DNA from: JANNBN01 sp031385545
GTDB taxonomy: Bacteria; Actinomycetota; Acidimicrobiia; Acidimicrobiales; JANYDT01
Length of the DNA stretch: 32,389 nucleotides
Direction: 5' to 3'
Assembly: GCA_031385545.1 (NCBI GenBank)
Contig: JANNBN010000087.1
Span: 1 to 32,389 of the forward strand
In this document: one piece after another, positions 22,309-30,241 of the stretch
Numbering within the stretch: position 1 is the first letter of the stretch
Layout of the letters: the number at the start of each line of letters is the position of its first letter
Position numbers and translations under genes: made by a program
Notes under the pieces: model-generated
Told to the model about the DNA's origin: nothing
Database searches by the model: none
What the model saw: the letters and a program-made list of their open reading frames with translations, nothing else

Positions 22309-22839
22309 ATGTCTGACCGACCCGAACGGAGACTCACAGCGGGCAACATCGTCACGTTCCTCCGACTTTTTCTGACTGTGGTGCGCTGCAAGGTACAGCT
22401 TGGTCGGATCACTGACCTGCATGATCTGCTCTCCGGCCTCGACGCGTGGACGGCCCGCAACCCGGTGCGTTCCGAACTGAACGTGGTGCGGGCCGTCCGG
22501 ACGACGGGTTGGTCTCTGCGCGCCATTCGATCGCCGGACCGATCCTGCGTCCTGCGATCCCTCGCCATCTACTGCGAGATCCGCCGTCACGGACAGCCTG
22601 CAGAGTTCGTCAGCGGCGTTCGTCGAAACGAGAGAGCGGATTCACAGGGCGGCGGACCGCAGCCATCACAAGGTCCGCTCGACGGTCATGCGTGGATCAG
22701 TTCGCCCGTGCTCCCGCTCTGGATGACCGGAGATGTCGAATCGGCCGAACGCTTCGCAGTGGGCTTCAGGTACACAAACGCCGATCAAAGCCCGCTCAAG
22801 CCGGATGAAGCCGAGATTCGTCGACCGCTGACCCGCTGA
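22309..22839 (+). CDS. Lasso-type B2 protein (transglutaminase-like leader peptidase)
   Basis: The ATG at 22309 follows the P450 stop by two bases (TGACAATG). The 176-aa product belongs to the transglutaminase-like B2 family that cuts the leader from lasso and related precursors. Cys80 in RSPDRSCVLRSLAIYCEI is the catalytic nucleophile, and His127 in LDGHAWI is the base. RRHGQPAEFVSGVRR lies between them, in the usual order. The third catalytic acid is not obvious, as sequence after HAW departs from the family norm. The usual B1 partner is encoded on the opposite strand at 23786-24037. The last 55 bp overlap the 3' end of the kinase gene in antisense. Confidence 0.87.
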   Translation: MSDRPERRLTAGNIVTFLRLFLTVVRCKVQLGRITDLHDLLSGLDAWTARNPVRSELNVVRAVRTTGWSLRAIRSPDRSCVLRSLAIYCEIRRHGQPAEFVSGVRRNERADSQGGGPQPSQGPLDGHAWISSPVLPLWMTGDVESAERFAVGFRYTNADQSPLKPDEAEIRRPLTR

Positions 22840-23786
22840 GCGACGGACGCGATCGCGGCGGCGCGCACCGGACGGACAGACTCGATGATTGGAATCCCCG
22901 CAGCCTGATGCAATGCGATGGCCACCTGTGCCGGACGCAGCGGACCTGCCAGCCATGGACTGTCGCGAGGGCCGAGAACGACAACTTCGTCGAGATGGGC
23001 GCCGTTGCCTCGCCCACCGATCGCGTCGAAGCTGAGAAGCCGTTTCACGCCATCGTGCGGTTCGTGCGCAATGTCGATGTTGCGACGCGCCAGCGCCTCA
23101 TCGACGAGCAGCTCCGTACCGGAGCGAAGGCGCAATTGCCGGTCCGAGCCAACAACCTCGAGTGTTTCGGGGTCCAGCCATGCCGTGTCCTCAGCAATGA
23201 TCTGCCAGCCGTCCAACGCAGCCAATACCGCAGATGTGGTCTTGCCCGCACCGCTTGGCCCGAGCATCGCGATGCTCCGACCGGACTGGCTAAGGATCGC
23301 TGCGTGCAGCGGGATTATCGGCCGCGCCGAGACCCCCTCGCCGATGGCAAGGAGTATTGGAAGCGGATCATCGGAGGGATCGCCGAACACGTCGACCGAT
23401 ACGTCGAAAGTCGCATCACTCCGGGACCCGACAGACGAAATGCGGGCGTCGTTTGCTTCGCTGACGTGATGCACGGTGACCCGCGCCGCGCAGTTCGCGC
23501 CCACTACCCACCCGACCGACCATCCTTCGAGGAACCGGAGCCCACGGGCGTCCGCCACGAAGCAAGAGGCGACCCGATGGACGTCAACGGGAACAGCTCC
23601 ATCGTGGCGGATCCGGAGTCTCCACTCCGAGCTCCGGACATCGTCCGCCTCGCCGGGACGTGTCACGCGAGGATTGGTCTTGCGAGGATGTGTCTCAGTC
23701 GGTCCAAGGTCCAATCGGCCCGTCAACAGGCTGGTGAGCTGAGCATCGTCGTCGGAAACGACGATTGCGCAGCCAAGAATCCACAT
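22785..23786 (-). CDS. HPr-kinase/phosphorylase-like protein of RiPP cluster
   Basis: The 333-aa product starts at the ATG at 23786, which shares one base with the stop of the PqqD-like gene. A variable N-terminal domain (about 1-155) precedes a kinase core with Walker A GPSGAGKT (176-183) after HAAILSQSGRSIAML. IIAEDTAWLD (an acidic metal-binding segment) and the later VVVLGP strand follow. HprK-like proteins of this type occur with PqqD, B2 and lasso genes, and in the paeninodin system such a kinase phosphorylates the peptide's C-terminal Ser. Here the precursor tail has two serines near its end. True HPr kinase function is unlikely, as no HPr gene is nearby. The C-terminus overlaps the B2 gene by 55 bp. 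Confidence 0.85.
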   Translation of the reverse strand: MWILGCAIVVSDDDAQLTSLLTGRLDLGPTETHPRKTNPRVTRPGEADDVRSSEWRLRIRHDGAVPVDVHRVASCFVADARGLRFLEGWSVGWVVGANCAARVTVHHVSEANDARISSVGSRSDATFDVSVDVFGDPSDDPLPILLAIGEGVSARPIIPLHAAILSQSGRSIAMLGPSGAGKTTSAVLAALDGWQIIAEDTAWLDPETLEVVGSDRQLRLRSGTELLVDEALARRNIDIAHEPHDGVKRLLSFDAIGGRGNGAHLDEVVVLGPRDSPWLAGPLRPAQVAIALHQAAGIPIIESVRPVRAAAIASVAQRVSGRRISASSGLSGL

Positions 23787-24037
23787 CAGCTCTGCGCTGC
23801 TGAGATCAGTCCGGCCTGACTGAGCTGTTGCAGCAAGGTCTCACAGTCCTTTGTGGCTGCCTCGTGGGTGATGTCGAACTCGTCGATGACACGGGCGACC
23901 ACTTCTGCGACGCCGCGGTCAAGATGTTCCCAGATCACGCGTCCAACGGCATTGAGTGTGAACACTTCACGGGTCCGTGGGTCGAGCAACACCATCTCGT
24001 CGCTCAAGTCCGTCTCGATCACGTGGGGGAGTTTCAT
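23786..24037 (-). CDS. PqqD-like RiPP recognition element (B1)
   Basis: The 83-aa protein has the PqqD/RRE pattern: strands DEMVLLDPRTREVFTLN, then AVGRVIWEHLDRG, a helix with VVARVIDEFDITHEAATKD and CETLLQQLSQAGLI. RREs bind the leader peptide through a winged helix and deliver it to the modifying enzymes; a separate small B1 is normal in actinobacterial lasso systems. The gene lies 34 bp after the acyl-CoA dehydrogenase gene and overlaps the kinase start by one base, so the three probably form an operon. The ribosome binding site is weak. Confidence 0.87.
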   Translation of the reverse strand: MKLPHVIETDLSDEMVLLDPRTREVFTLNAVGRVIWEHLDRGVAEVVARVIDEFDITHEAATKDCETLLQQLSQAGLISAAQS

Positions 24038-24071
24038 GACAGTCAGTATGCTCCGAGGGCGAGTCGTCGGG

Positions 24072-25232
24072 TCAGTAGCTGCGAGGGAGCCGCAAAACCT
24101 TCTGTGCGACGAAATTCAGCGTCATCTCCTGGCTGATCGGTGCCAGCCGCTGCAGACGTGCTTCACGCCAGTAGCGCTCGACGTGGTACTCGGTGGCGTA
24201 GCCCAGACCACCGTGGGTCTGCACCGCCTGATCCGCCGCGAAGTAGCACGCCTCGGCCGCAAGGTACTTCGCAGAATTGGCCTGCTCCGCGCAATCAAGT
24301 CCCTGATCGAAGCGCCACGCCGCCTGGCGCCACATCAGTCCGGCGGCAGCCAGTTCAACGTGCGCTTTCGCCAATGGATGCGAAATGGACTGATTTGCTC
24401 CGATCGGTCGGCCGAACACTTCTCGTTCGCGCGCATATGAACAGGCACGCCGCAGAGCGGCTTCGCCGATGCCGCACGACATCGCTGCCAGAAGTACCCG
24501 CTCTGCGTTCAGACCATGCAGGATGTGGTGAAAGCCACGCCCTCTTTCGCCTACCAGCCGCCATCCCTCGACGGGCAGATCGTCGTAGGCGACCTCGCAC
24601 GACGCCACAGCATTGCGGCCGAGCTTCGGAATCGGAGAGATGGAGACGTAGGCGGGGTCCAGGTCGACGAGAAACAGCGACAGTCCGTCGAACGAGCCTG
24701 GTGCGCCATCGGTCCGAGCAAGCAAAAGGCAGACCTCGGCCTCCAATGCCTTCGACGTCCAGATCTTGCGGCCGTTGATCACCCACCCTCCGATTCCGTC
24801 ATCAGTGGCCCTCGTCGCAATACGTGACGTGTCAGTACCGGCATCGGGTTCCGTCACGCCGAAGGCAACATGCAAATCTCCGGCCGCGGCGCGCGGAAGA
24901 AACGCCGATCGGAGCTGATCGTTGCCGAACTTCACGACGGGCGCCAACCCGAACATGGTGAGGTGCAAAGCAGTCGAGCCGTTCATGGCAGCCCCCGATG
25001 CCGCCACACGGTTCAGCACAATGGCACCCTCTGCGATGCCCTGGCCTCCTCCGCCGAACTCTTCGGGGATCGCAATCCCGACCCATCCACCGTTGGCCAT
25101 CACCGAATAGAAATCCCACGGGAAGCGATGTTCTTCGTCGCAGCGAGACCAGTAGGGGTCGTCGAACGCAGCACACGCCCGGTCCACGGCTTCTGCGATC
25201 GAGACGTGCAGCGGGTTTTCGGAGAAGTCCAC
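24072..25232 (-). CDS. Acyl-CoA dehydrogenase family flavoprotein
   Basis: This 386-aa, full-length FAD enzyme of the acyl-CoA dehydrogenase superfamily has an N-terminal helical domain (VGIAIPEEFGGGGQG) and a middle beta domain with the flavin/substrate motif FGVTEPDAGTDTSRI and INGRKIWTSKA. The C-terminal helical domain includes RPIGANQSISHPLAKAHVEL and QTHGGLGYATEYHVERYWRE; the Glu in the latter may be the base. These enzymes form an alpha-beta double bond in an acyl thioester and pass electrons to ETF. It is the first gene of the operon with the PqqD-like protein and kinase. Whether it acts on the peptide or in ordinary acyl catabolism cannot be decided from sequence. Confidence 0.92.
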   Translation of the reverse strand: MDFSENPLHVSIAEAVDRACAAFDDPYWSRCDEEHRFPWDFYSVMANGGWVGIAIPEEFGGGGQGIAEGAIVLNRVAASGAAMNGSTALHLTMFGLAPVVKFGNDQLRSAFLPRAAAGDLHVAFGVTEPDAGTDTSRIATRATDDGIGGWVINGRKIWTSKALEAEVCLLLARTDGAPGSFDGLSLFLVDLDPAYVSISPIPKLGRNAVASCEVAYDDLPVEGWRLVGERGRGFHHILHGLNAERVLLAAMSCGIGEAALRRACSYAREREVFGRPIGANQSISHPLAKAHVELAAAGLMWRQAAWRFDQGLDCAEQANSAKYLAAEACYFAADQAVQTHGGLGYATEYHVERYWREARLQRLAPISQEMTLNFVAQKVLRLPRSY

Positions 25233-25315
25233 GGACCCGAGCCTTCCACCAACTGCATGTACGAAGCATTTCGGCCGAGACGGCCCCGCGACGAGACCGG
25301 GCTAGCGTTCGGTGC

Positions 25316-25783
25316 ATGAGTACCCTCGACGAAATCGGCGAACGCGACGCGTGGAGGTGCTGGATATGTGACCTGCCGGTCGACCCTGAGAAGTCTGTCA
25401 ACGACGACCTCGGACCGAGCATCGACCGCTGCAGTGTGCTGGCGCGCCAGGTTGGCAAGAAGAAGGCTGAAGGCGACGAGCGGCTCGCTCACCGCCAGTG
25501 CAACACCAAGAAGGGTGCCATCAAACCGGTCGTCGCGTGGTCAACCGACCTGATGGTGTTCGACCCGTCACCCATCATCCAGTCGGCCGAACGGATCATG
25601 GCCAAAGGAGGGCGCGAAGTGGTGGCCCGCTGCGCCAGTCATCGAGACGCCACGCAGGCCGGCAAGTGGCTGATCGATCGGTTGAGCCGTCTTGCTGCAA
25701 ACGAGACGTTCACCACTCGCATCGACGAGGGCGGGGGCCAGTTTCTTCTGTCGCTTCTCGGATCGGATCGGAGACGACCCTGA
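25316..25783 (+). CDS. HNH-endonuclease-like protein
   Basis: From the ATG at 25316 the 155-aa product has an HNH-like signature near the N-terminus: CWICDLPVDPE (a Cys-x2-Cys pair), SIDRCSVLAR at the place of the usual DHV/I motif, and RLAHRQCNTKKG (the closing His and Cys-Asn-x2-Lys-Gly). In normal HNH domains the segment reads as SLDH; here SIDR shows His replaced by Arg, which may weaken catalysis. The C-terminal 90 residues (MAKGGREVVARCASHRDATQ) are unassigned. It is divergent from the acyl-CoA dehydrogenase operon and lies 146 bp upstream of an Mrr-like nuclease gene on the same strand. A nuclease or DNA-binding role is inferred. Confidence 0.7.
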   Translation: MSTLDEIGERDAWRCWICDLPVDPEKSVNDDLGPSIDRCSVLARQVGKKKAEGDERLAHRQCNTKKGAIKPVVAWSTDLMVFDPSPIIQSAERIMAKGGREVVARCASHRDATQAGKWLIDRLSRLAANETFTTRIDEGGGQFLLSLLGSDRRRP

Positions 25784-25929
25784 TGAAGATGAACGTGCAC
25801 TGAGCGCGGCTACAGATCATCAACCTTTGTTCAGTCAGCTGAAGACGCGCTCAAGGATTTCGCCGCTCGTGCCGAAGTAATTGATGTCGTACCGCTGGCG
25901 GTTCAGTCGGACGACAAGGTGGAAATCAA

Positions 25930-26601
25930 ATGGAAGTACAGGCGCAGAAGGTGGGCTTTGCCCTCCCTCGATTCAGCGGAATCGGTCCGAAAGCATTCAG
26001 CGGCAGCGTTCTTCTCGCTGCCTATCTCATGCTTCACAAGGTCGCTGAGAACAAGCATCTCGGCGGCGAACAAACCGGCCGAACGGCGAACGGGTTGTTC
26101 CACAACTTGTGGTCCACCTCGATGTCGCTGTCGATGTCGATGTTGCCGATGGCGCTGGTCGTCATCGGGCTGCAGTCTGTGCTGGTGCTGAATCATCAAC
26201 GCAACGCGAAGGCAGCGCGGTTTGCCAGCGCTGCGCTGCTGCCCAGCCTGACAGCGGCAGATTGCGAACAACTTGTCGGCGACAGCTACCGGTCTGCCGG
26301 GTACACCGTCATCGAGAACCGCGGGCACAGGTCCGATGGTGGCGTGGACCTGGTGCTGCATCGAGGATCGGAAAAACTGTATGCCCAGTGCCGGTACTGG
26401 AAGGACGAGACCGTTGGACACGAGATCGTCATCCGGCTCGCCGCGACCATGAGAACACAAGCAGCAACGGGTGGGTTGGTGATCTCATCGGGTCGCTTCA
26501 CCGAAGAGGCCAGGGCTTGCGCCGCTGCGTGTGCCGTGCAACTCCTTGACGCTGGTGCCGTGAGCCGAATGATGCAGCTGACACGAGACAGCACCTTCTG
26601 A
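25930..26601 (+). CDS. Membrane-anchored Mrr-like endonuclease
   Basis: The 223-aa product starts at the ATG at 25930 after AAGGTGG. The N-terminal part has two hydrophobic segments (about 24-36 and 67-87, SMSMLPMALVVIGLQSVLVL). The C-terminal half is an Mrr-type restriction endonuclease core: LTAADCEQLVGDSYRSAGYT, GHRSDGGVDLVLHRG with the metal-binding Asp140, then LYAQCRYWKDE. The catalytic core is normally Asp...Gln-x-Lys; here the last position is Arg155 (QCR) with a Lys at 158. The remaining IVIRLAATMRTQAATGGLVI and SGRFTEEARACA fit the fold's helices. Membrane-anchored Mrr-like proteins are known but of unclear target. Confidence 0.82.
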   Translation: MEVQAQKVGFALPRFSGIGPKAFSGSVLLAAYLMLHKVAENKHLGGEQTGRTANGLFHNLWSTSMSLSMSMLPMALVVIGLQSVLVLNHQRNAKAARFASAALLPSLTAADCEQLVGDSYRSAGYTVIENRGHRSDGGVDLVLHRGSEKLYAQCRYWKDETVGHEIVIRLAATMRTQAATGGLVISSGRFTEEARACAAACAVQLLDAGAVSRMMQLTRDSTF

Positions 26602-26622
26602 ACCAGCAAATGTTGGAGCCAA

Positions 26623-29469
26623 TCAGCCAGAGTTCCGCAGACCAGTGGCGAGGCCGTTGATCGACAGCAGGATGCCGCGCTCCACCAACGCTGCCAGATC
26701 TCGTTGCGGGCCACTGTTCCCGAGAGCGACAGAATCAGTTGCCCGGTACTGCTTCAACAGCTCGACCTGCAGCATGTTGAGCGGGTCGAGATACGGGAAC
26801 CGGTTCCTGATCGAACGTGCGAGCGAGGGGTTGTCGAACAGCAGATCAGCTGAACCTCGAAGCCGTTCCAACCATTCCAGGGCCTTCGCGTGGTCGGCCT
26901 CGATGCGACCCATGATCGTGTTCGCAAGTTCCGCATCCTCCACCAACGACGATGCGTAGTGGCGAGCAATGGTGAGGTCTGCCTTGGCCATGACCATCGC
27001 CATGTTCGACAGAACGGATCGAAGAAATGGCCAGCGGTCGGCCAGGTCCTGTAGCTCGTGAGCGCGGTCGGAATCGGTTCCTACCCAGCGTTCGATGGCG
27101 GTGCCCGTACCGAACCAGCCGGGAAGCATCAGCCGACATTGGCTCCAGCTGAACACCCACGGGATAGCCCGTAGATCCTCGATTCGATCCGACGCGGTAC
27201 GCGACGCCGGCCTGCTGCCGATGTTGAGCTTTCCAAGTTCGCCGACGGGGGTGATGGCCCGGAAGAACCCGGTGAAACCCGGAGTGTCGTAGACCAGCGC
27301 GCGATACTCCTCGAACGCAAGACCGGAGAGTTCGTCCAATACCACCCATGCTCGGGACCGCTGGTCGCCCAAGCCTTCGGAGTCCAGGAACGTCGCTTCG
27401 AGCGACGCTGCCAGAATTGCCTCGAGATTGCGCTTTGCGAGGGCCGGCTGCGAGTACTTCGCAGCAACGACCTCACCCTGCTCGGTGATCCGCAGGCCGC
27501 CTCGAACCGCACCCGGGGGCTGCGCCAAAATGGCCTCGTACGACGGACCCCCGCCGCGCCCAACCGTGCCGCCTCGGCCATGGAAGAACTGCAACCTCAC
27601 GCCGGCAGCTCCGGCAACGTCGACAAGTGCAGCTTCGGCACGGTACAGCGCCCAGTTCGCAGCGAGGTATCCGCCGTCCTTATTCGAGTCGGAGTACCCG
27701 ATCATCACCTCCTGCAAGTTGTGGCGAGCAGCCAGCAATTGCCGATATGTACCGTTGCCGAACAGCGCGTTCATGGTGTCCGGCGCCTGTTGCAGGTCGA
27801 CAATCGTCTCGAACAGGGGCACGATGTCAAACGCGCACCGCAAACCGGTTCCGGTTGTGTCGGATCGGAGCAGGCCAGCATTTTTGGCCATCAACGCAAC
27901 TTCCAAGACGTCGCTCACCGACTCGGCTTTGGAGATGATCGCGTGCGGCACGATGCGCTCTCCGAACCGGGCCATACCATCTGCAACCGCCGCGAAGATC
28001 TCCATCTCGGTGCGTGCGAGGTCCGAGTAAACGTGGACCGGGCTCAACAATGGCCGCAGGGACTGCAGTTCATTTTCGAGCAGCCGCACCCTATCGGCCT
28101 CGTCCAACGATGCGTACGACGGGTGGGCACCGACAACCCGGAACAATTCGTCGATCACGGCCTCGTGCACCGCCGAGTTCTGACGGACATCCAGCCCGCA
28201 GAGATGAAACCCGAACGATTCCACGGCCCCGATCACCGGCACCACCCGCAGGTCTGCGATCTCCGCAGTACCGTGCGACCGGAGCGACGAATCGACGATG
28301 CGCAGATCGTCGATCAGTTCTTCGGGCGACGCGTACGGCGGGAGAGTTGCGTGCGGAGGATGCGTCGGCAGCGTACCCAACAGCCGATGCGCCGTCGCTG
28401 CAAGGCGCGCGTAGACACCTCGCAGCGCACGCCGATATGGCTCGTCCATGCGGAACTGCGAGTTGTCCTGCGAAGATTCTGCAAGGCGCAGAAGTTGCAC
28501 GGTAGGCGAGACCAGGCGCTCGGACATAGAGAGGTCGATCGACAACTGATCAACCGCCTCGAGGTGCAGACGCAACGCTGTCGACGCCTGCAACTCCATC
28601 GCTGACCGGACTACCTCAGCGGTGACAAATGGATTGCCATCGCGGTCACCGCCGATCCACGAACCCATGCTGATCGCGTGTGAATTGGTTATCCGGACGC
28701 CCCAGCGCTGCTCGACAGCGCGCGCCAGATCCGCGTGCAGGGCCGGAATAACCGCTGCCAGCGACGCGTCGTAGTAGCGGAGTGCTTCGCCGATTTCGTC
28801 TCGCACGCGAAGTTTCGAAACACGCAGAAAGGCGGTCTGCCACAGGGTGAGGATCGCCGCATGGAGGTGAGCATCGTTGTCGGATCGCTCGGCCGGATCC
28901 ATATCGAGGCGACCGCGCAGGTCCAACAGACGCGCAACCTCTTGCAGCGTATCGATGACGGTACGGCGCCGGACTTCGGTGGGATGCGCGGTCAGCACAG
29001 GGCTCACCGTGAGAGCTGACGCGACAGTCTTGATCTCCTCAGCGGTGATTCCAGCCTCGGCAAGGCGATCAAGTGCAGCAGCCAGGCTTCCCGGCTGCGG
29101 CGCGGTGCCGGTACTGCGGTGGAACCGCCCGCGCCGTTCGTGGTGAACATCTTCAGCGGTGTTGGCAAGCAACGAGATCCAGGAGAACGACCGGATGACG
29201 TCGAGTGCGGTACGCGTGGGCAAGCCCGCGAGCAGGGTCTGGAGGAATGGAACAGGGGATTGGCCCTCACGACGGGCACCCACGGCACCTGTGCGCACGG
29301 ACTCGATGAGCGCAAACGTGGGCTCGCCCTCCTGCACACGAACCACATCACCGAGCATGCGGCCAAGCAGCCGAATGTCGTCGGACACGGCGGCATCTTT
29401 GGACAGAACGGCCCCGGAACCGACGGGCGGTGACGGGTTTCCCGAGGGCACAGGGGACTCTTGCGGCAC
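26623..29469 (-). CDS. ppc: Phosphoenolpyruvate carboxylase
   Basis: The 948-aa enzyme converts phosphoenolpyruvate and bicarbonate to oxaloacetate in the cytosol, refilling the citric acid cycle. Signature motifs are intact: the catalytic-His region LTAHPTEVRRRT (His162), GSWIGGDRDGNPFVT, VMIGYSDSNKDGGYLAAN, FFHGRGGTVGRGGGP and the C-terminal LSINGLATGLRNSG. The length is slightly above the usual 880-930 because of a Pro/Ser/Gly-rich N-terminal extension of about 28 residues. It begins with GTG at 29469. It converges on the Mrr-like gene with 21 bp between them, and lies 58 bp downstream of an acetyltransferase gene. Confidence 0.97.
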   Translation of the reverse strand: MPQESPVPSGNPSPPVGSGAVLSKDAAVSDDIRLLGRMLGDVVRVQEGEPTFALIESVRTGAVGARREGQSPVPFLQTLLAGLPTRTALDVIRSFSWISLLANTAEDVHHERRGRFHRSTGTAPQPGSLAAALDRLAEAGITAEEIKTVASALTVSPVLTAHPTEVRRRTVIDTLQEVARLLDLRGRLDMDPAERSDNDAHLHAAILTLWQTAFLRVSKLRVRDEIGEALRYYDASLAAVIPALHADLARAVEQRWGVRITNSHAISMGSWIGGDRDGNPFVTAEVVRSAMELQASTALRLHLEAVDQLSIDLSMSERLVSPTVQLLRLAESSQDNSQFRMDEPYRRALRGVYARLAATAHRLLGTLPTHPPHATLPPYASPEELIDDLRIVDSSLRSHGTAEIADLRVVPVIGAVESFGFHLCGLDVRQNSAVHEAVIDELFRVVGAHPSYASLDEADRVRLLENELQSLRPLLSPVHVYSDLARTEMEIFAAVADGMARFGERIVPHAIISKAESVSDVLEVALMAKNAGLLRSDTTGTGLRCAFDIVPLFETIVDLQQAPDTMNALFGNGTYRQLLAARHNLQEVMIGYSDSNKDGGYLAANWALYRAEAALVDVAGAAGVRLQFFHGRGGTVGRGGGPSYEAILAQPPGAVRGGLRITEQGEVVAAKYSQPALAKRNLEAILAASLEATFLDSEGLGDQRSRAWVVLDELSGLAFEEYRALVYDTPGFTGFFRAITPVGELGKLNIGSRPASRTASDRIEDLRAIPWVFSWSQCRLMLPGWFGTGTAIERWVGTDSDRAHELQDLADRWPFLRSVLSNMAMVMAKADLTIARHYASSLVEDAELANTIMGRIEADHAKALEWLERLRGSADLLFDNPSLARSIRNRFPYLDPLNMLQVELLKQYRATDSVALGNSGPQRDLAALVERGILLSINGLATGLRNSG

Positions 29470-29527
29470 CCGATCACGCTAGTTCGCGGAAACGACCCAG
29501 ACCGAGTGCCGACGATCGCTGGCGAGT

Positions 29528-30241
29528 TCAGTCGACCAGGCCGTGAGCGGGGGATCTGTGGAAGAGCATTTCCGACCCGATGACACGCCACGCGGGATCC
29601 GCAGCCGCTGCACGCATCGACCAGACGTTGCCCGGCGAGATCTGCATGAACACCGGTACACCAGCGGGTGCCAGCCGACGGGCGGCCACGACCAGCGCCT
29701 TGCCTATGCCGTTCCCGCGGTTGCCGGGATGGACCTCGTAAGCAGCCTCCAGGCGCCCTGCGAGGCCGCGACCCAGTATCAGCACGCCCTGACAGTCGGG
29801 ATCGGTGAAGACACGGAGCGTCTCTGGGTCCCGGTAGGTAAGCGCCCTGATGACACGTGGATGCGTACGATCCGATGTCTCGACCAGCCCGATGTCGCCA
29901 GGCGTGGACCCCTCCCCGATGACGGCGAACACAGCGTCGAAAATCCCGGGCCGCATCCCGAAACGATCGGCGAATGCAGCAAGGAACCGCACGTCTGACA
30001 ACGCGAACGGATCGCGTTGGGTCCATTGCCGGACCCAGTCCCGGTCGACATCGCTGGCGATGAGATGATGCCCGAAGAACGACAGCACGGCGTCAGCAGG
30101 GCTGGACGGCGACGGAAGATGAGTGGTGGAGAAGTCGTCGGCCGGGAAAATCCCCAGCGCAGCGTCGTGCAGCAACTGGCGAAGCACCCGATCCTGCGGC
30201 GCAGGCTCGTCGGGCGGCCGGACAGGGACTCCGTGAGACAT
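29528..30241 (-). CDS. GNAT-family N-acetyltransferase
   Basis: The 237-aa product's ATG at 30241 shares one base with the stop of the ABC ATPase gene (TGATG), so it is probably translated with the transporter operon. The first 110 residues are an unassigned helical part with LRQLLHDAALGIFPADDF and FFGHHLIASDVDRDWVRQW. The acetyl-CoA-binding motif A appears at AAYEVHPGNRGNGIGKALVV. VFMQISPGNVWSMRAAAAD and WRVIGSEMLFHR form the C-terminal part. Acceptor unknown; its place after an amino-acid transporter hints at modification of an imported amino acid or amine, which is inference. Confidence 0.8.
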   Translation of the reverse strand: MSHGVPVRPPDEPAPQDRVLRQLLHDAALGIFPADDFSTTHLPSPSSPADAVLSFFGHHLIASDVDRDWVRQWTQRDPFALSDVRFLAAFADRFGMRPGIFDAVFAVIGEGSTPGDIGLVETSDRTHPRVIRALTYRDPETLRVFTDPDCQGVLILGRGLAGRLEAAYEVHPGNRGNGIGKALVVAARRLAPAGVPVFMQISPGNVWSMRAAAADPAWRVIGSEMLFHRSPAHGLVD

